From the NCBI GenBank assembly GCA_964561095.1, contig CAZLNV010000008.1:1-31234 (forward strand): a stretch of 31,234 nt of DNA, given 5' to 3'. Shown piece by piece: positions 14,633-22,438 of the stretch. Below the pieces are notes generated by a model. It did no database searches, was not told the origin of the DNA, and was given only the letters and a program-made list of their open reading frames with translations. Position 1 is the first letter of the stretch; the number at the start of each line of letters is the position of its first letter. A program made the position numbers and the translations under genes. The DNA comes from CAZLNV01 sp964561095. Lineage in GTDB: Bacteria; Bacillota_I; Bacilli_A; RF39; UBA660.

Positions 14633-16572
14633 AATAACAATTTATCAAATAAATCACTATTCATAGAAGGCTCAGTACCACTTACATAAAATTGTAGAGT
14701 ACTTTTGGTGCTTGCATTAACTTTTCCGCTAACTGGATCTACTAGAGATGCTGTAATATTTTCGGGAATTTGATACCAAGTCTTTTTACTATCTTTTAAA
14801 ACTTCTTCTATTGTTTTAGCCCATATGTACTTATTTGCTTTGGAAATATTTTTATAAGTAGAATTGTTATTATCATATCCACTCCATACCATTACTAAAG
14901 CATTTTTATTGTAACCAATAGTCCAGGTATCTGCGTCTGTACTACCACTTTTAACTGCATACTTTCTATTTATAATACCATTAATACTTAACATTGTAGG
15001 AGAAGTGTAGTCGGTAAAAGCATAATTATATGTATTTGATAACATTTCATTTAAAATATAAACATATTTTTTATTTAAAACTTGTTCAGAATCACTTTTA
15101 TGCTCATAAAGAATATTATCATTAATATCTGTAACTTTATTTATTAAATAAACATCATTTTTAACTCCTTCATTTGCTAAAGTTACATATCCATTAGCAA
15201 AATCAATCATACTAATTTCATTACTTCCTAAAGGGAGAGATGCAACTGGGTCTAAAGTGGTTTTTATTCCTACTCTCAAAGCAGTGTTAACCAGGGCGTC
15301 ACTGCCTAAAAAAAGATGCGTTTTAACAGCATAAATATTATCAGAATAAGCTATAGCACTTGCCATAGATATATTCTTGTTAGCATATATATTGCCGTAA
15401 TTTTTAGGAGAATAAATTTTATCATTTCCAAGATTAAAAGTAGTAACTTCACTTGTAAATGTTGAAGAAGAAGTAAATCCATTTTCTAAAGCTGCATAGT
15501 AAAGAAATGGTTTCATCGTAGAACCAACTTGTCTTTTTGCTTGAGTAACTCTATTGTACTGACTTTTATTGTAATCTCGTCCACCAATTAAAGCTGATAT
15601 CTCTCCCGTTTTAGGGTTGGCTATTAAAGCAGCTACTTGTATATCGCTTTTTTCATCCAATTCATTTTTAATATTTGTTTCTAAAATTCGTTGATTATCA
15701 ACATCTAAGTTAGTGTATATTTTAATTCCGCCAGTATCTATTAAAGATAATGGAACTTCTTTAATAGTTTGCAACTCTTGCATAACAGCATCTTTATAAT
15801 AGAATAAACTAGATAGTATTTTATCATCTTTTATTCCATAAATTTTTAAATCCGTGTTATAAATTTTATTTGATTCATCTTCACTTATATATTTATTTTT
15901 AACCATACTATTTAATATAACTTTTTGTCTTTTTTTAGTGTTGTCAAAATGATTTATTGGATTATAGTAAGTTGGGTTTTTAGGTATTCCAACTAAAAAT
16001 GAAGCTTCTGCTAAAGAAAGATCTTTTGCAGATTTATTAAAGTAATATTCCGCAGCAGCCTCAATGCCATAATTTCCAGCACCATAGTTAATAGTGTTTA
16101 AATAACCTTCTAAAATATCATCCTTTTCATAATGAACTTCTAATTCAAAAGTTAAAAAAGCCTCTTCAATTTTTCTTTTCCACGTTTTACCAAAATCTAA
16201 ATATAAATTTTTAATATACTGTTGAGATATAGTTGAAGCCCCTTGAACCAACTTACCTTCTTTAAGATTTGTAAACATTGCTTTAATTATTCTTAAATAA
16301 TCAAATCCGTGATGTGTATAAAAATTTTTATCTTCTGCAGCAACAGTTGCATTAATTACATTAGATGAGATTTCATTAAGTTTTACCCAAGATGTACCGC
16401 TAGAATTTTCAAATACTAGAGCATCATCACTATCATACATTAAAACTTGTCCAGCAGTTTTTAATTCCATTTTAGGTGTTATATATGCATAAGTGTAAAA
16501 TCCAAGTAAAATAATTATAAAAGATGCGATAAAAAATATGCCAAATTTGATTAAAAAATACAGTTTTTTCAT
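14620..16572 (-). CDS. Class A penicillin-binding protein (bifunctional glycosyltransferase/transpeptidase)
   Basis: Polymerises and crosslinks peptidoglycan outside the membrane. The 650 residues begin with a cytoplasmic Lys-rich tip and one membrane anchor (about 7-30). The GT51 domain carries AAEDKNFYTHHGFD with the catalytic glutamate, and GASTISQQYIKN. The transpeptidase domain has the SxxK tetrad in GSTMKPF near residue 350. SDN lies in AYSDNIYAV, and KSGS near residue 540 is the KTG-type motif. The length suits B. subtilis PbpG/PbpF-like sporulation PBPs as well as a short PBP1, and pbpG maps to the same general region in B. subtilis. It is one of two units in the window transcribed toward the origin. 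Confidence 0.93.
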   Translation of the reverse strand: MKKLYFLIKFGIFFIASFIIILLGFYTYAYITPKMELKTAGQVLMYDSDDALVFENSSGTSWVKLNEISSNVINATVAAEDKNFYTHHGFDYLRIIKAMFTNLKEGKLVQGASTISQQYIKNLYLDFGKTWKRKIEEAFLTFELEVHYEKDDILEGYLNTINYGAGNYGIEAAAEYYFNKSAKDLSLAEASFLVGIPKNPTYYNPINHFDNTKKRQKVILNSMVKNKYISEDESNKIYNTDLKIYGIKDDKILSSLFYYKDAVMQELQTIKEVPLSLIDTGGIKIYTNLDVDNQRILETNIKNELDEKSDIQVAALIANPKTGEISALIGGRDYNKSQYNRVTQAKRQVGSTMKPFLYYAALENGFTSSSTFTSEVTTFNLGNDKIYSPKNYGNIYANKNISMASAIAYSDNIYAVKTHLFLGSDALVNTALRVGIKTTLDPVASLPLGSNEISMIDFANGYVTLANEGVKNDVYLINKVTDINDNILYEHKSDSEQVLNKKYVYILNEMLSNTYNYAFTDYTSPTMLSINGIINRKYAVKSGSTDADTWTIGYNKNALVMVWSGYDNNNSTYKNISKANKYIWAKTIEEVLKDSKKTWYQIPENITASLVDPVSGKVNASTKSTLQFYVSGTEPSMNSDLFDKLLLKKE

Positions 16573-16645
16573 GCATCCTCCATATACTATATATTAGTAT
16601 GTAGTATAAATGAATAAATATTACATAATAATGAATGAAAAATAC

Positions 16646-16673
16646 TTGATTTATTTAAAATAGTAAGTATAAT
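16646..16673 (+). promoter_or_regulatory. Promoter of rpoE
   Basis: TTGATT (16646-16651), 16-base spacer and TATAAT (16668-16673), about 37 bases before the rpoE ATG. It lies in the divergent spacer between the PBP gene and rpoE. Confidence 0.7.
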
Positions 16674-16709
16674 TTTAGGAGATAAATATTTTATTTATGG
16701 AGGAATATT

Positions 16710-17147
16710 ATGAAATTTAAAACTATAACAAAAGAAGAATTAGAACTTATGCCATTCGATGATATAGCTTACGTTATATTAAAAGAAAAAAATAAGAAAA
16801 TGAAAATAAACGAAATTTTTAAAATAATATGTGATGAATTAGGATTGGGAGAAAAAGTTTTTGAAGATCAAATAGGTGATTTTTTCACACTACTTGCCAC
16901 TGAGAAAAGATTTTTACAACTTGAAAAAGGATATTGGGATTTGAGAGAAAATCATGCAGCAGAAGTGAGAATTAAAGATTTGGAAGAAGAATTTAGTGAA
17001 GATGATTTAATGGAAGAAGATTATGACACAAAATCAGATGAAACAGATGCCTATGATGAAGCAAAAGAGGTTGACGACGATGAGGATGAAGATGATTTAA
17101 AAGATTTAGTTGTTGTTGATGATTTAGATGAAAGTAATGATTTATAG
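16710..17147 (+). CDS. rpoE: RNA polymerase delta subunit
   Basis: Delta subunit typical of Bacilli, which speeds RNA polymerase recycling and sharpens promoter response to initiating nucleotide. The 145 residues have the two expected parts. An N-terminal HARE-HTH domain (about 1-90) carries MPFDDIAYVIL and ENHAAEVRIKDLEEEF. The disordered C-terminus is almost entirely Asp and Glu (about 95-145). GGAGG precedes the ATG. Its presence is the best single marker here for Bacilli or a close relative. The usual neighbour pyrG is absent; prfA follows instead. Confidence 0.95.
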   Translation: MKFKTITKEELELMPFDDIAYVILKEKNKKMKINEIFKIICDELGLGEKVFEDQIGDFFTLLATEKRFLQLEKGYWDLRENHAAEVRIKDLEEEFSEDDLMEEDYDTKSDETDAYDEAKEVDDDEDEDDLKDLVVVDDLDESNDL

Positions 17148-17151
17148 CGAG

Positions 17152-17184
17152 CTTATTTAATTTGATATAATAAAATTAAATAAG
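17152..17184 (+). promoter_or_regulatory. Perfect 12-base inverted repeat overlapping the prfA ribosome site
   Basis: CTTATTTAATTT (17152-17163) and AAATTAAATAAG (17173-17184) flank a nine-base loop that itself contains TATAAT. The right arm ends inside the AAGGAG ribosome site of prfA (17182-17187). There is no T run, so a terminator is unlikely. It could mask the ribosome site, or mark a protein-binding operator around an internal -10. Confidence 0.55.
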
Positions 17185-17192
17185 GAGAAATT

Positions 17193-18254
17193 ATGGAAGA
17201 ACGTTTAAAAATAATTGAAGAAAGATATAGATATTTAGAAAATGAATTGCTTAAACCCGAAGTATATGAAAACTACGAAAAAATGAAAGTGTTAAGCAAG
17301 GAAAAAATGTCTTTAGAAGAGCGTGTCAATAAATATCATGAATATTTAAGTGTTTTGGGTGATTTAGAAACTGCTCACGAGATGGTAAAAGATCCTGAGA
17401 TGCAAGAATTTGCTGAAGGGGAAATTGAAAGTTTATCAAATAAGAAAGAAATTTTAGAAAGCACTTTGAAAAGATTACTTTTACCGAAGGATCCAAATGA
17501 TGAAAAGAATGTTATTATGGAGATTAAGGGAGCTGCCGGCGGAGATGAAGCTAATATATTTGCTGGAGATTTATTTAGAATGTATTCAAAATATGCAGAA
17601 CATCAAGGATGGAAATTAGAAGTAACATATGAAAATCCTGGTGAATCTGGGGGATATTCTAATATTGAGTTTGTATTGAGTGGAGAAGCAGTTTATTCAA
17701 AACTTAAGTATGAAAGTGGAGTACACAGAGTACAAAGAGTGCCTGAAACCGAAACGCAAGGCAGAGTGCACACATCAACAGCAACAGTTTTAGTAATGCC
17801 AGAGGCAGAAAAAGTAGATGTAGAAATTAAAGATGCAGATATAAGAGTAGATATAACAAGAAGTAGTGGAGCAGGTGGCCAATGTGTTAATACAACCGAT
17901 TCGGCTGTAAGAATTACACATATACCAACAGGCATAATAGTTTACTGTCAGGTTGAAAGAAGTCAAATTAGAAACAAAGAAAGAGCACTTCAAATATTGG
18001 CTTCAAGACTTTATGATATGAAGCAAAAAGAACTAGATGAAAAATTAGATAACGAAAGAAAAAGTAAGGTTGGCTCAGGAGACAGATCCGAAAAAATTAG
18101 AACATATAATTATCCACAAAATAGAATAACTGATCATAGAATTGGTCTAACTCTTATGCATTTAGATAAAGTTATGGAAGGACATTTAGACGAAATAATT
18201 GAAGCTCTTATTACTGAAGATGAAAGAATTAAATTAGAGCAAGATGAAAAATAA
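17193..18254 (+). CDS. prfA: Peptide chain release factor 1
   Basis: Releases finished proteins at UAA and UAG codons. The 353 residues are full length. The codon-reading tripeptide is Pro184-Glu185-Thr186, a PxT motif that marks RF1 rather than RF2. The catalytic GGQ lies at 228-230 in SGAGGQCVNTTDSAV. The N-terminal helical domain and the C-terminal TDHRIG block are present. AAGGAG precedes the ATG, partly inside an inverted repeat. It overlaps prmC, which encodes the enzyme that methylates the GGQ glutamine, by 11 bases. Confidence 0.97.
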   Translation: MEERLKIIEERYRYLENELLKPEVYENYEKMKVLSKEKMSLEERVNKYHEYLSVLGDLETAHEMVKDPEMQEFAEGEIESLSNKKEILESTLKRLLLPKDPNDEKNVIMEIKGAAGGDEANIFAGDLFRMYSKYAEHQGWKLEVTYENPGESGGYSNIEFVLSGEAVYSKLKYESGVHRVQRVPETETQGRVHTSTATVLVMPEAEKVDVEIKDADIRVDITRSSGAGGQCVNTTDSAVRITHIPTGIIVYCQVERSQIRNKERALQILASRLYDMKQKELDEKLDNERKSKVGSGDRSEKIRTYNYPQNRITDHRIGLTLMHLDKVMEGHLDEIIEALITEDERIKLEQDEK

Positions 18255-18993
18255 TATAGATGAATTAAATATCTCAAGAAGAGAGTTAGAAGAGCTTAAT
18301 AAAGTAAGTAAAAATATAAAAAAAGACTATAAAAAACTATTAAGCGGGTATCCAATACAATATCTAATCGGATACTCTTCTTTTTATGGCTATAAATTTT
18401 TAATAAATAAAAGTACATTAATTCCAAGATTTGAAACAGAATTATTAGTAGAAAAAACAATTAAATATATAAAAAAGTATTTAAAAGAAAATATAAAAAT
18501 AATTGATTTAGGGACTGGTTCTGGATGTATAGCAATCACTTTGTGTAAAGAGTTGTCACTAAAAAGCAATGTTGAAGGAGTTGATATTTCTTTAAGGGCC
18601 TTAAAAGCAGCAAATAAAAACAACAAAATCAATGATACAAATGTCAAATTTTATAAGCATGATATACTAAAAGAATTACAAGGAACCTATGATGTTATAA
18701 TAAGCAATCCTCCATACGTTTCAAAAGATGAAACAGTTGAAAAGAATGTTAAAAAATATGAACCAAAAAAAGCTTTATATGCTAAAGATAATGGACTTTA
18801 TTTTTTTAAAAAGATTATTGAAGCCTCAGTTAATCATATAAGTAAAAAAAGTATTATAGCATTTGAAATAGGATGCACCCAAGCTGAAAGTATAAAGGGA
18901 ATAGCGCACCATTATTATCCAAAATCTAAAATACTAATTGAAAAAGATTTTAGTGGCAAAGATAGATATTTATTTATATTTATTGATAAATAA
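18244..18993 (+). CDS. prmC: Release factor glutamine methyltransferase PrmC
   Basis: Methylates the glutamine of the GGQ motif of release factors using SAM. The 249 residues are a little shorter than the usual 275-290. The N-terminal substrate domain includes the PIQYLIGYSSFYG block. SAM motif I is IDLGTGSGCIAI, and the catalytic NPPY is at residues 155-158. It starts inside the end of prfA, so the two are translationally coupled. The pairing prfA-prmC is widely conserved. Confidence 0.96.
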   Translation: MKNNIDELNISRRELEELNKVSKNIKKDYKKLLSGYPIQYLIGYSSFYGYKFLINKSTLIPRFETELLVEKTIKYIKKYLKENIKIIDLGTGSGCIAITLCKELSLKSNVEGVDISLRALKAANKNNKINDTNVKFYKHDILKELQGTYDVIISNPPYVSKDETVEKNVKKYEPKKALYAKDNGLYFFKKIIEASVNHISKKSIIAFEIGCTQAESIKGIAHHYYPKSKILIEKDFSGKDRYLFIFIDK

Positions 18994-19042
18994 TAGAATT
19001 TTTAAAATAGAAAATTTTTAAAAATTGAATAAATTTTATTTT

Positions 19043-19078
19043 AAAATACCAACATTTAAATGAAAGGTTGGTATTTTT
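19043..19078 (+). terminator. Hairpin with short T run abutting the spoIIR start
   Basis: AAAATACCAAC (19043-19053) and GTTGGTATTTT (19067-19077) form a perfect 11-base stem with a 13-base loop, followed by Ts and, two bases after the last T, the spoIIR ATG. It has the form of a terminator for prfA-prmC. However, its loop also holds the only ribosome-site candidate of spoIIR (AAAGG, 19063-19067). It may therefore affect spoIIR translation as well. Confidence 0.65.
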
Positions 19079-19079
19079 A

Positions 19080-19613
19080 ATGAAAAAGATATTAATTCTA
19101 TTATCTTTAGGAGTAATAATATTTTCATTTATTAAAAACGAAAATATGGTGGTTGTACCAGATGAATCCATTAGGTTTAGAGTAATATCTGCAAGTAATA
19201 AAAAAGAAGATATTGCTGCTAAAGAATATTTGGTAAGTAGCATATCTAAAAATTTAAGTGATATATTTGAATCTAATACAATAGAAGAATCTAGGCAAAA
19301 TATAAATAATAATATAGACAATATTGAATTGTTAATAGACAATACTTTTAAAGAAATAAGCTATGAAAAACCATATAAGGTAAACTATGGAATAAACTAT
19401 TTCCCAGAAAAAAAATATAAAGGAGTAAAATACAACTCTGGATATTATGAGTCTCTCGTCATAACAATAGACGAGGGTCAAGGGAATAATTATTGGTGTG
19501 TTATGTTTCCACCTTTATGTATGATAGATGAAACTGTCGATAAAAAAGATTATGAGTATAAATTTTTAATATTAGATATAATTAATAAAATAAAAAGTAT
19601 AAAAGAAGAATAA
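19080..19613 (+). CDS. spoIIR: Stage II sporulation protein R
   Basis: Forespore-secreted signal that triggers SpoIIGA to process pro-sigma-E in the mother cell. The ATG at 19080 is preferred to an upstream TTG in the same frame and gives 177 residues. An N-terminal hydrophobic segment (about 3-17) serves as signal or anchor. The family blocks are IRFRVISASN near the start and, later, YYESLVITIDEGQGNNYWC with the hallmark CVMFPPLCMID. The usual B. subtilis neighbour genes around spoIIR (mntP/ywlD, rpiB/ywlF) are also nearby. Its presence strongly implies endospore formation or recent descent from spore-formers. Confidence 0.93.
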   Translation: MKKILILLSLGVIIFSFIKNENMVVVPDESIRFRVISASNKKEDIAAKEYLVSSISKNLSDIFESNTIEESRQNINNNIDNIELLIDNTFKEISYEKPYKVNYGINYFPEKKYKGVKYNSGYYESLVITIDEGQGNNYWCVMFPPLCMIDETVDKKDYEYKFLILDIINKIKSIKEE

Positions 19614-19619
19614 TAAAAT

Positions 19620-19651
19620 AAAATTTCTATAGGGAGCACTATGGAAATTTT
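19620..19651 (+). promoter_or_regulatory. Hairpin enclosing the ribosome site and start codon of mntP
   Basis: AAATTTCTATAG (19621-19632) can pair with CTATGGAAATTT (19639-19650), with one G-U wobble in RNA and one further A-T pair outside (19620-19651). The six-base loop GGAGCA carries most of the ribosome site AGGGAG. The start codon ATG (19641-19643) lies in the right arm. When folded it would hide the start, so it looks like a translational control element. No yybP-ykoY manganese riboswitch was recognised. Confidence 0.6.
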
Positions 19652-20171
19652 TACTTTAATTTTGATAGGATTAAGTTTAAGCTTAGATGCATTTAGCTTA
19701 TCACTAGCATATGGACTTTTAGGAATAGGAAAAAATAAAATAGTATATTCTTCACTAATAGTGGGACTATTTCATTTTTTTATGCCATTAATAGGAACTT
19801 TTATAGGAACCAAAATATTATCTAGTTTAAAGATAAATCCAAAATACGTTATAGCTATTGTTATTTTATTAATAATAGTAGAAATGATCAGATCTTTAAA
19901 AGAAGAAACAAATAATGTATTAAAAATGAGATTTTTAGACATGTTAGCGTTTGCTTTCTTTGTTTCTTTAGATAGTTTTACAGTAGGAATTGGCTTAATA
20001 TACATAACACCTTATCCAATATATGCTTCTTTGATTTTTGCAGTAATAAGTGCAACCTTTACATTCATAGGATTTCTAACTGGTAAATATGTATCTAAAA
20101 AAATTGAAAAAATATCAAAATTTTTAGGAATCTTTATACTGTCAATTTTACTTATTTATTTTTTCTTATAA
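19641..20171 (+). CDS. mntP: MntP-family manganese efflux membrane protein
   Basis: A 176-residue membrane protein with about six hydrophobic segments and the two-fold internal repeat of the MntP (DUF204) family. The repeats carry the paired acidic motifs LSLDAFSLSLAYG (about 13-25) and FVSLDSFTVGIGL (about 111-123). The family exports Mn(II); the related YtaF is linked to sporulation in Bacillus. The position after spoIIR matches B. subtilis ywlD (mntP), which favours MntP. The length fits (usually 180-190). Its start codon lies within a stable hairpin. Confidence 0.83.
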   Translation: MEIFTLILIGLSLSLDAFSLSLAYGLLGIGKNKIVYSSLIVGLFHFFMPLIGTFIGTKILSSLKINPKYVIAIVILLIIVEMIRSLKEETNNVLKMRFLDMLAFAFFVSLDSFTVGIGLIYITPYPIYASLIFAVISATFTFIGFLTGKYVSKKIEKISKFLGIFILSILLIYFFL

Positions 20172-20172
20172 A

Positions 20173-20201
20173 TTGACTTAAACTATAAAAAAGATTATAT
20201 T
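20173..20201 (+). promoter_or_regulatory. Promoter of murA
   Basis: TTGACT (20173-20178), 17-base spacer and TATATT (20196-20201), just after the mntP stop and about 22 bases before the murA ATG. Confidence 0.75.
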
Positions 20202-20222
20202 ATTAATAAGGAGATAAACTTT

Positions 20223-21302
20223 ATGCCCAAAATAAGAATAGACGGAAATTATGAATTAAAAGGTGAAGTAAAAATAAGCGGTGCTAAAAACAGTGCTGTA
20301 GCTTTAATACCCGCTGCAATCTTATCAAAGGATACAAGCACAATTTATAATGTTCCCAAAATTACTGACATAGAATATTTAATTGAAATTTTAGAATTAC
20401 TAAATTGTAAAGTCGATGAAAAAGGAGACACTTTAATAATAGATTCTTCTAAATCTATTAATAAACCAATTCCCGAAGAATTAAGCGTTCAAATGAGGGC
20501 ATCGTACTATTTTATGGGCGCTTTGTTAGCAAAGTTTGGATATGTTGAAATTTGTTATCCTGGCGGATGCAAAATAGGTAATAGACCTATTGACTTACAT
20601 ATTAAAGGATTTGAGGCATTAGGCGCCAAAGTAACTCAAATAAAAAGTAAGTTTATAATAACAGCAGATAAATTAAAAGGTGCAAAAATATATTTAGATT
20701 TCCCAAGTGTTGGTGCAACAATCAATATAATGTTAGCTGCTTCAATGGCAGAAGGAACAACTATAATAGATAATGCTGCAAAAGAACCGGAGATAGTTAA
20801 TATTGCATCATTTTTGATAAATATGGGATGTAAAATAAAAGGTGCAGGGACTGATAAAATCGAGATTGTTGGTACAAATAATTTATCAAAAGGAGTAACC
20901 GAAGTATTTCCAGATCGAATAGAAGCNNNNNNNNNNNNNNNNNNNNNNNNNNNNNNNNNNNNNNNNNNNNNNNNNNNNNNNNNNNNNNNNNNNNNNNNNN
21001 NNNNNNNNNNNNNNNNNNNNNNNNNNTATGAATCAAGATTTAGAAATACTGAATACCTTAATAAAATGGGGGCTAACACAGTGATACTAAACCCCGAAAC
21101 ATTGGAAATATATGGTAAAACAAAATTAACTGGATGTGATGTTGTTGCTTCAGATTTACGTGCCGGGGCATCGCTGTTGATTGCCGGATTAATTGCAGAA
21201 GGTACAACTACAATTGATAATATAGAATTTATTTTAAGAGGATATGAGGACGTTATTGAAAAACTAAAAAAAATAGGTGCTAAAATAGATTTAATAGAGT
21301 AA
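20223..21302 (+). CDS. murA: UDP-N-acetylglucosamine 1-carboxyvinyltransferase MurA (interrupted by an assembly gap)
   Basis: Catalyses the first committed step of peptidoglycan synthesis, transferring enolpyruvate from PEP to UDP-GlcNAc; target of fosfomycin. The N-terminus shows SGAKNSA with Lys22 and Asn23. The catalytic loop is PGGCKIGNRPIDLH with Cys116, the fosfomycin-sensitive form. The C-terminal block is DLRAGASLLIAGL. A 100-N run starts in codon 235. The usual length of about 418 implies that roughly 85-90 codons are missing, including the region of the catalytic aspartate. The frame is kept, so the gene is probably intact. The link to spoIID and spoIIQ matches B. subtilis murAA. 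Confidence 0.95.
   Translation: MPKIRIDGNYELKGEVKISGAKNSAVALIPAAILSKDTSTIYNVPKITDIEYLIEILELLNCKVDEKGDTLIIDSSKSINKPIPEELSVQMRASYYFMGALLAKFGYVEICYPGGCKIGNRPIDLHIKGFEALGAKVTQIKSKFIITADKLKGAKIYLDFPSVGATINIMLAASMAEGTTIIDNAAKEPEIVNIASFLINMGCKIKGAGTDKIEIVGTNNLSKGVTEVFPDRIEXXXXXXXXXXXXXXXXXXXXXXXXXXXXXXXXXXYESRFRNTEYLNKMGANTVILNPETLEIYGKTKLTGCDVVASDLRAGASLLIAGLIAEGTTTIDNIEFILRGYEDVIEKLKKIGAKIDLIE
20927..21026. other. Assembly gap of 100 N in murA
   Basis: Exactly 100 unknown bases; a placeholder. MurA alignment suggests about 260 bases are missing. Confidence 0.95.
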
Positions 21303-21334
21303 AATTTAACAAGAACTAGTTTAGGAGGATTCAA

Positions 21335-22087
21335 ATGAACCGAAAAACTCTTGTTATTTTTTTTGCTATGCTATTAGTTTCTTTTTTAATATTTATTTTA
21401 ACATTTAATAGCAAACTAGATTATTTGGCCTTAGGAGATGAATTAGCTCTTGGCATTACACCTTATAATGAATACAACAAAAGTTATACTGATTTTTTTA
21501 AAAATTATTTAAATAATAAAAATAAACTAAAAACATATATAATTGAATTTAACAAAAAAGATTACAAAATAAATGATGCTATTGAAGATATTAAAAATTC
21601 TAAAGAGTTGAGCATAAATTCGAAAAAGATAAATATAACCCAGGCAATTGTGTCTTCTGATATAATTACAATTTCTTTAGGACAAAAAGATATTTACAAT
21701 CTTTTATATTCAAACTATAAAAATAATAAAGTTACAAGTAAAAAAAGCATTTATGATGGAGTTGATGAAATATTTAATAGTTATGTAGAACTTTTAAATA
21801 TAATAAGAAAAATCAATGATTGTAAAATATATATAATAGGATTCTATAATCCTCTTATAAACGTAGAACAAAAAAATATATCTGATATAGAAGAAATATT
21901 TAGTTATATGAATAAAAAATTTAAATCTTTAGAAGAAAATAACAAAAACATATATTACATAAAATTGAGTGATACAATGGATAACAAGAATTATTACATT
22001 CCAAACTATAAAAATCCATATCCATCTATAGAAGGGTATAATTACATATCTAATCAAATAATATGTAAAATGGAGAAAAAATGTTGA
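21335..22087 (+). CDS. Membrane-anchored SGNH/GDSL-like protein, predicted inactive
   Basis: A 250-residue protein with one N-terminal membrane segment (about 5-26) and an extracytoplasmic domain laid out like SGNH hydrolases. The first block reads LALGDELALG where active members have GDSL, so the nucleophile serine is replaced by Glu. The third block reads SLGQKD instead of G-x-N-D. The last block reads NPYPSIEGY, with Tyr in place of the catalytic His. All recognisable catalytic positions are thus changed. A strong TTAGGAGG site precedes the ATG. It follows murA closely and may be cotranscribed. A cell-wall or sporulation role is inference from context. Confidence 0.7.
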   Translation: MNRKTLVIFFAMLLVSFLIFILTFNSKLDYLALGDELALGITPYNEYNKSYTDFFKNYLNNKNKLKTYIIEFNKKDYKINDAIEDIKNSKELSINSKKINITQAIVSSDIITISLGQKDIYNLLYSNYKNNKVTSKKSIYDGVDEIFNSYVELLNIIRKINDCKIYIIGFYNPLINVEQKNISDIEEIFSYMNKKFKSLEENNKNIYYIKLSDTMDNKNYYIPNYKNPYPSIEGYNYISNQIICKMEKKC

Positions 22088-22112
22088 TTTTTTAAAATAT
22101 TTTGTGTATAAT
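22084..22112 (+). promoter_or_regulatory. Promoter of rpmE
   Basis: TTGATT (22084-22089), 17-base spacer and TATAAT (22107-22112). The -35 overlaps the end of the preceding gene. The leader carries a seven-base-pair hairpin (22130-22151, loop TAGTGTTG) just before the ribosome site, of unknown role. Confidence 0.75.
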
Positions 22113-22163
22113 ACCATTTGAAGAAATTTCTATGATTAGTGTTGATCATGGCTAGGAGGAAAT

Positions 22164-22364
22164 ATGAAAAAAGGAATACATCCTGTATTAAAAGAATGCA
22201 AAGTTAAATGTGCTTGTGGTAATGAATTTACTGTTAAATCTACAAAAGAATCTGTTCAATTAGAAACATGTAATAAGTGCCATTCATTCTACACAGGAAA
22301 ATACAAAACTGCTAAAACAGGAAATGTACAAAAGTTCAAAGAAAAATATGGAATTAAAGAGTAA
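22164..22364 (+). CDS. rpmE: Large ribosomal subunit protein bL31, zinc-binding form
   Basis: A 66-residue ribosomal protein of the bridge between subunits. It starts MKKGIHP and has four cysteines (16, 18, 36, 39) in the C-x-C...C-x2-C pattern of the zinc-containing C+ form. Under zinc limitation such proteins are replaced by C- paralogues in many bacteria. It has its own sigma-A promoter, a TAGGAGG site and a terminator, so it is a single-gene unit. In B. subtilis rpmE also lies near prfA. Confidence 0.96.
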   Translation: MKKGIHPVLKECKVKCACGNEFTVKSTKESVQLETCNKCHSFYTGKYKTAKTGNVQKFKEKYGIKE

Positions 22365-22383
22365 CAAATGTTACTTTTTTTTT
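22360..22383 (+). terminator. Terminator after rpmE
   Basis: AGTAAC (22360-22365), loop AAAT and GTTACT (22370-22375) followed by a T run of nine. The rpmE stop lies in the left arm. Confidence 0.85.
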
Positions 22384-22438
22384 GTTCTTTTTTATATTAT
22401 AATTAAATAAGAAGATAATATTATTAATTGATTCAAAA

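Noticed and set aside
16575..16640. CATACTA on the minus strand upstream of the PBP gene, resembling a sigma-G -10
   Set aside because: No matching -35 at 17-19 bases, and such A+T-rich heptamers are common here.
17693..17993. Two overlapping minus-strand frames within prfA
   Set aside because: They are antisense to a strongly conserved gene, rich in Ser and Cys, without ribosome sites.
19060..19080. Six-codon ORF (MKGWYF) ending in TAATG at the spoIIR start
   Set aside because: It would couple nicely to spoIIR, but its ATG has no ribosome site and lies in the hairpin loop. Too short to support.
19614..19651. yybP-ykoY manganese riboswitch before mntP
   Set aside because: The spacer is only 27 bases and too short for that motif; only a simple hairpin is present.
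20636..21334. A 232-codon open frame on the minus strand opposite murA
   Set aside because: It spans the N run, has no family resemblance and lies antisense to a clear murA. It is a shadow frame.
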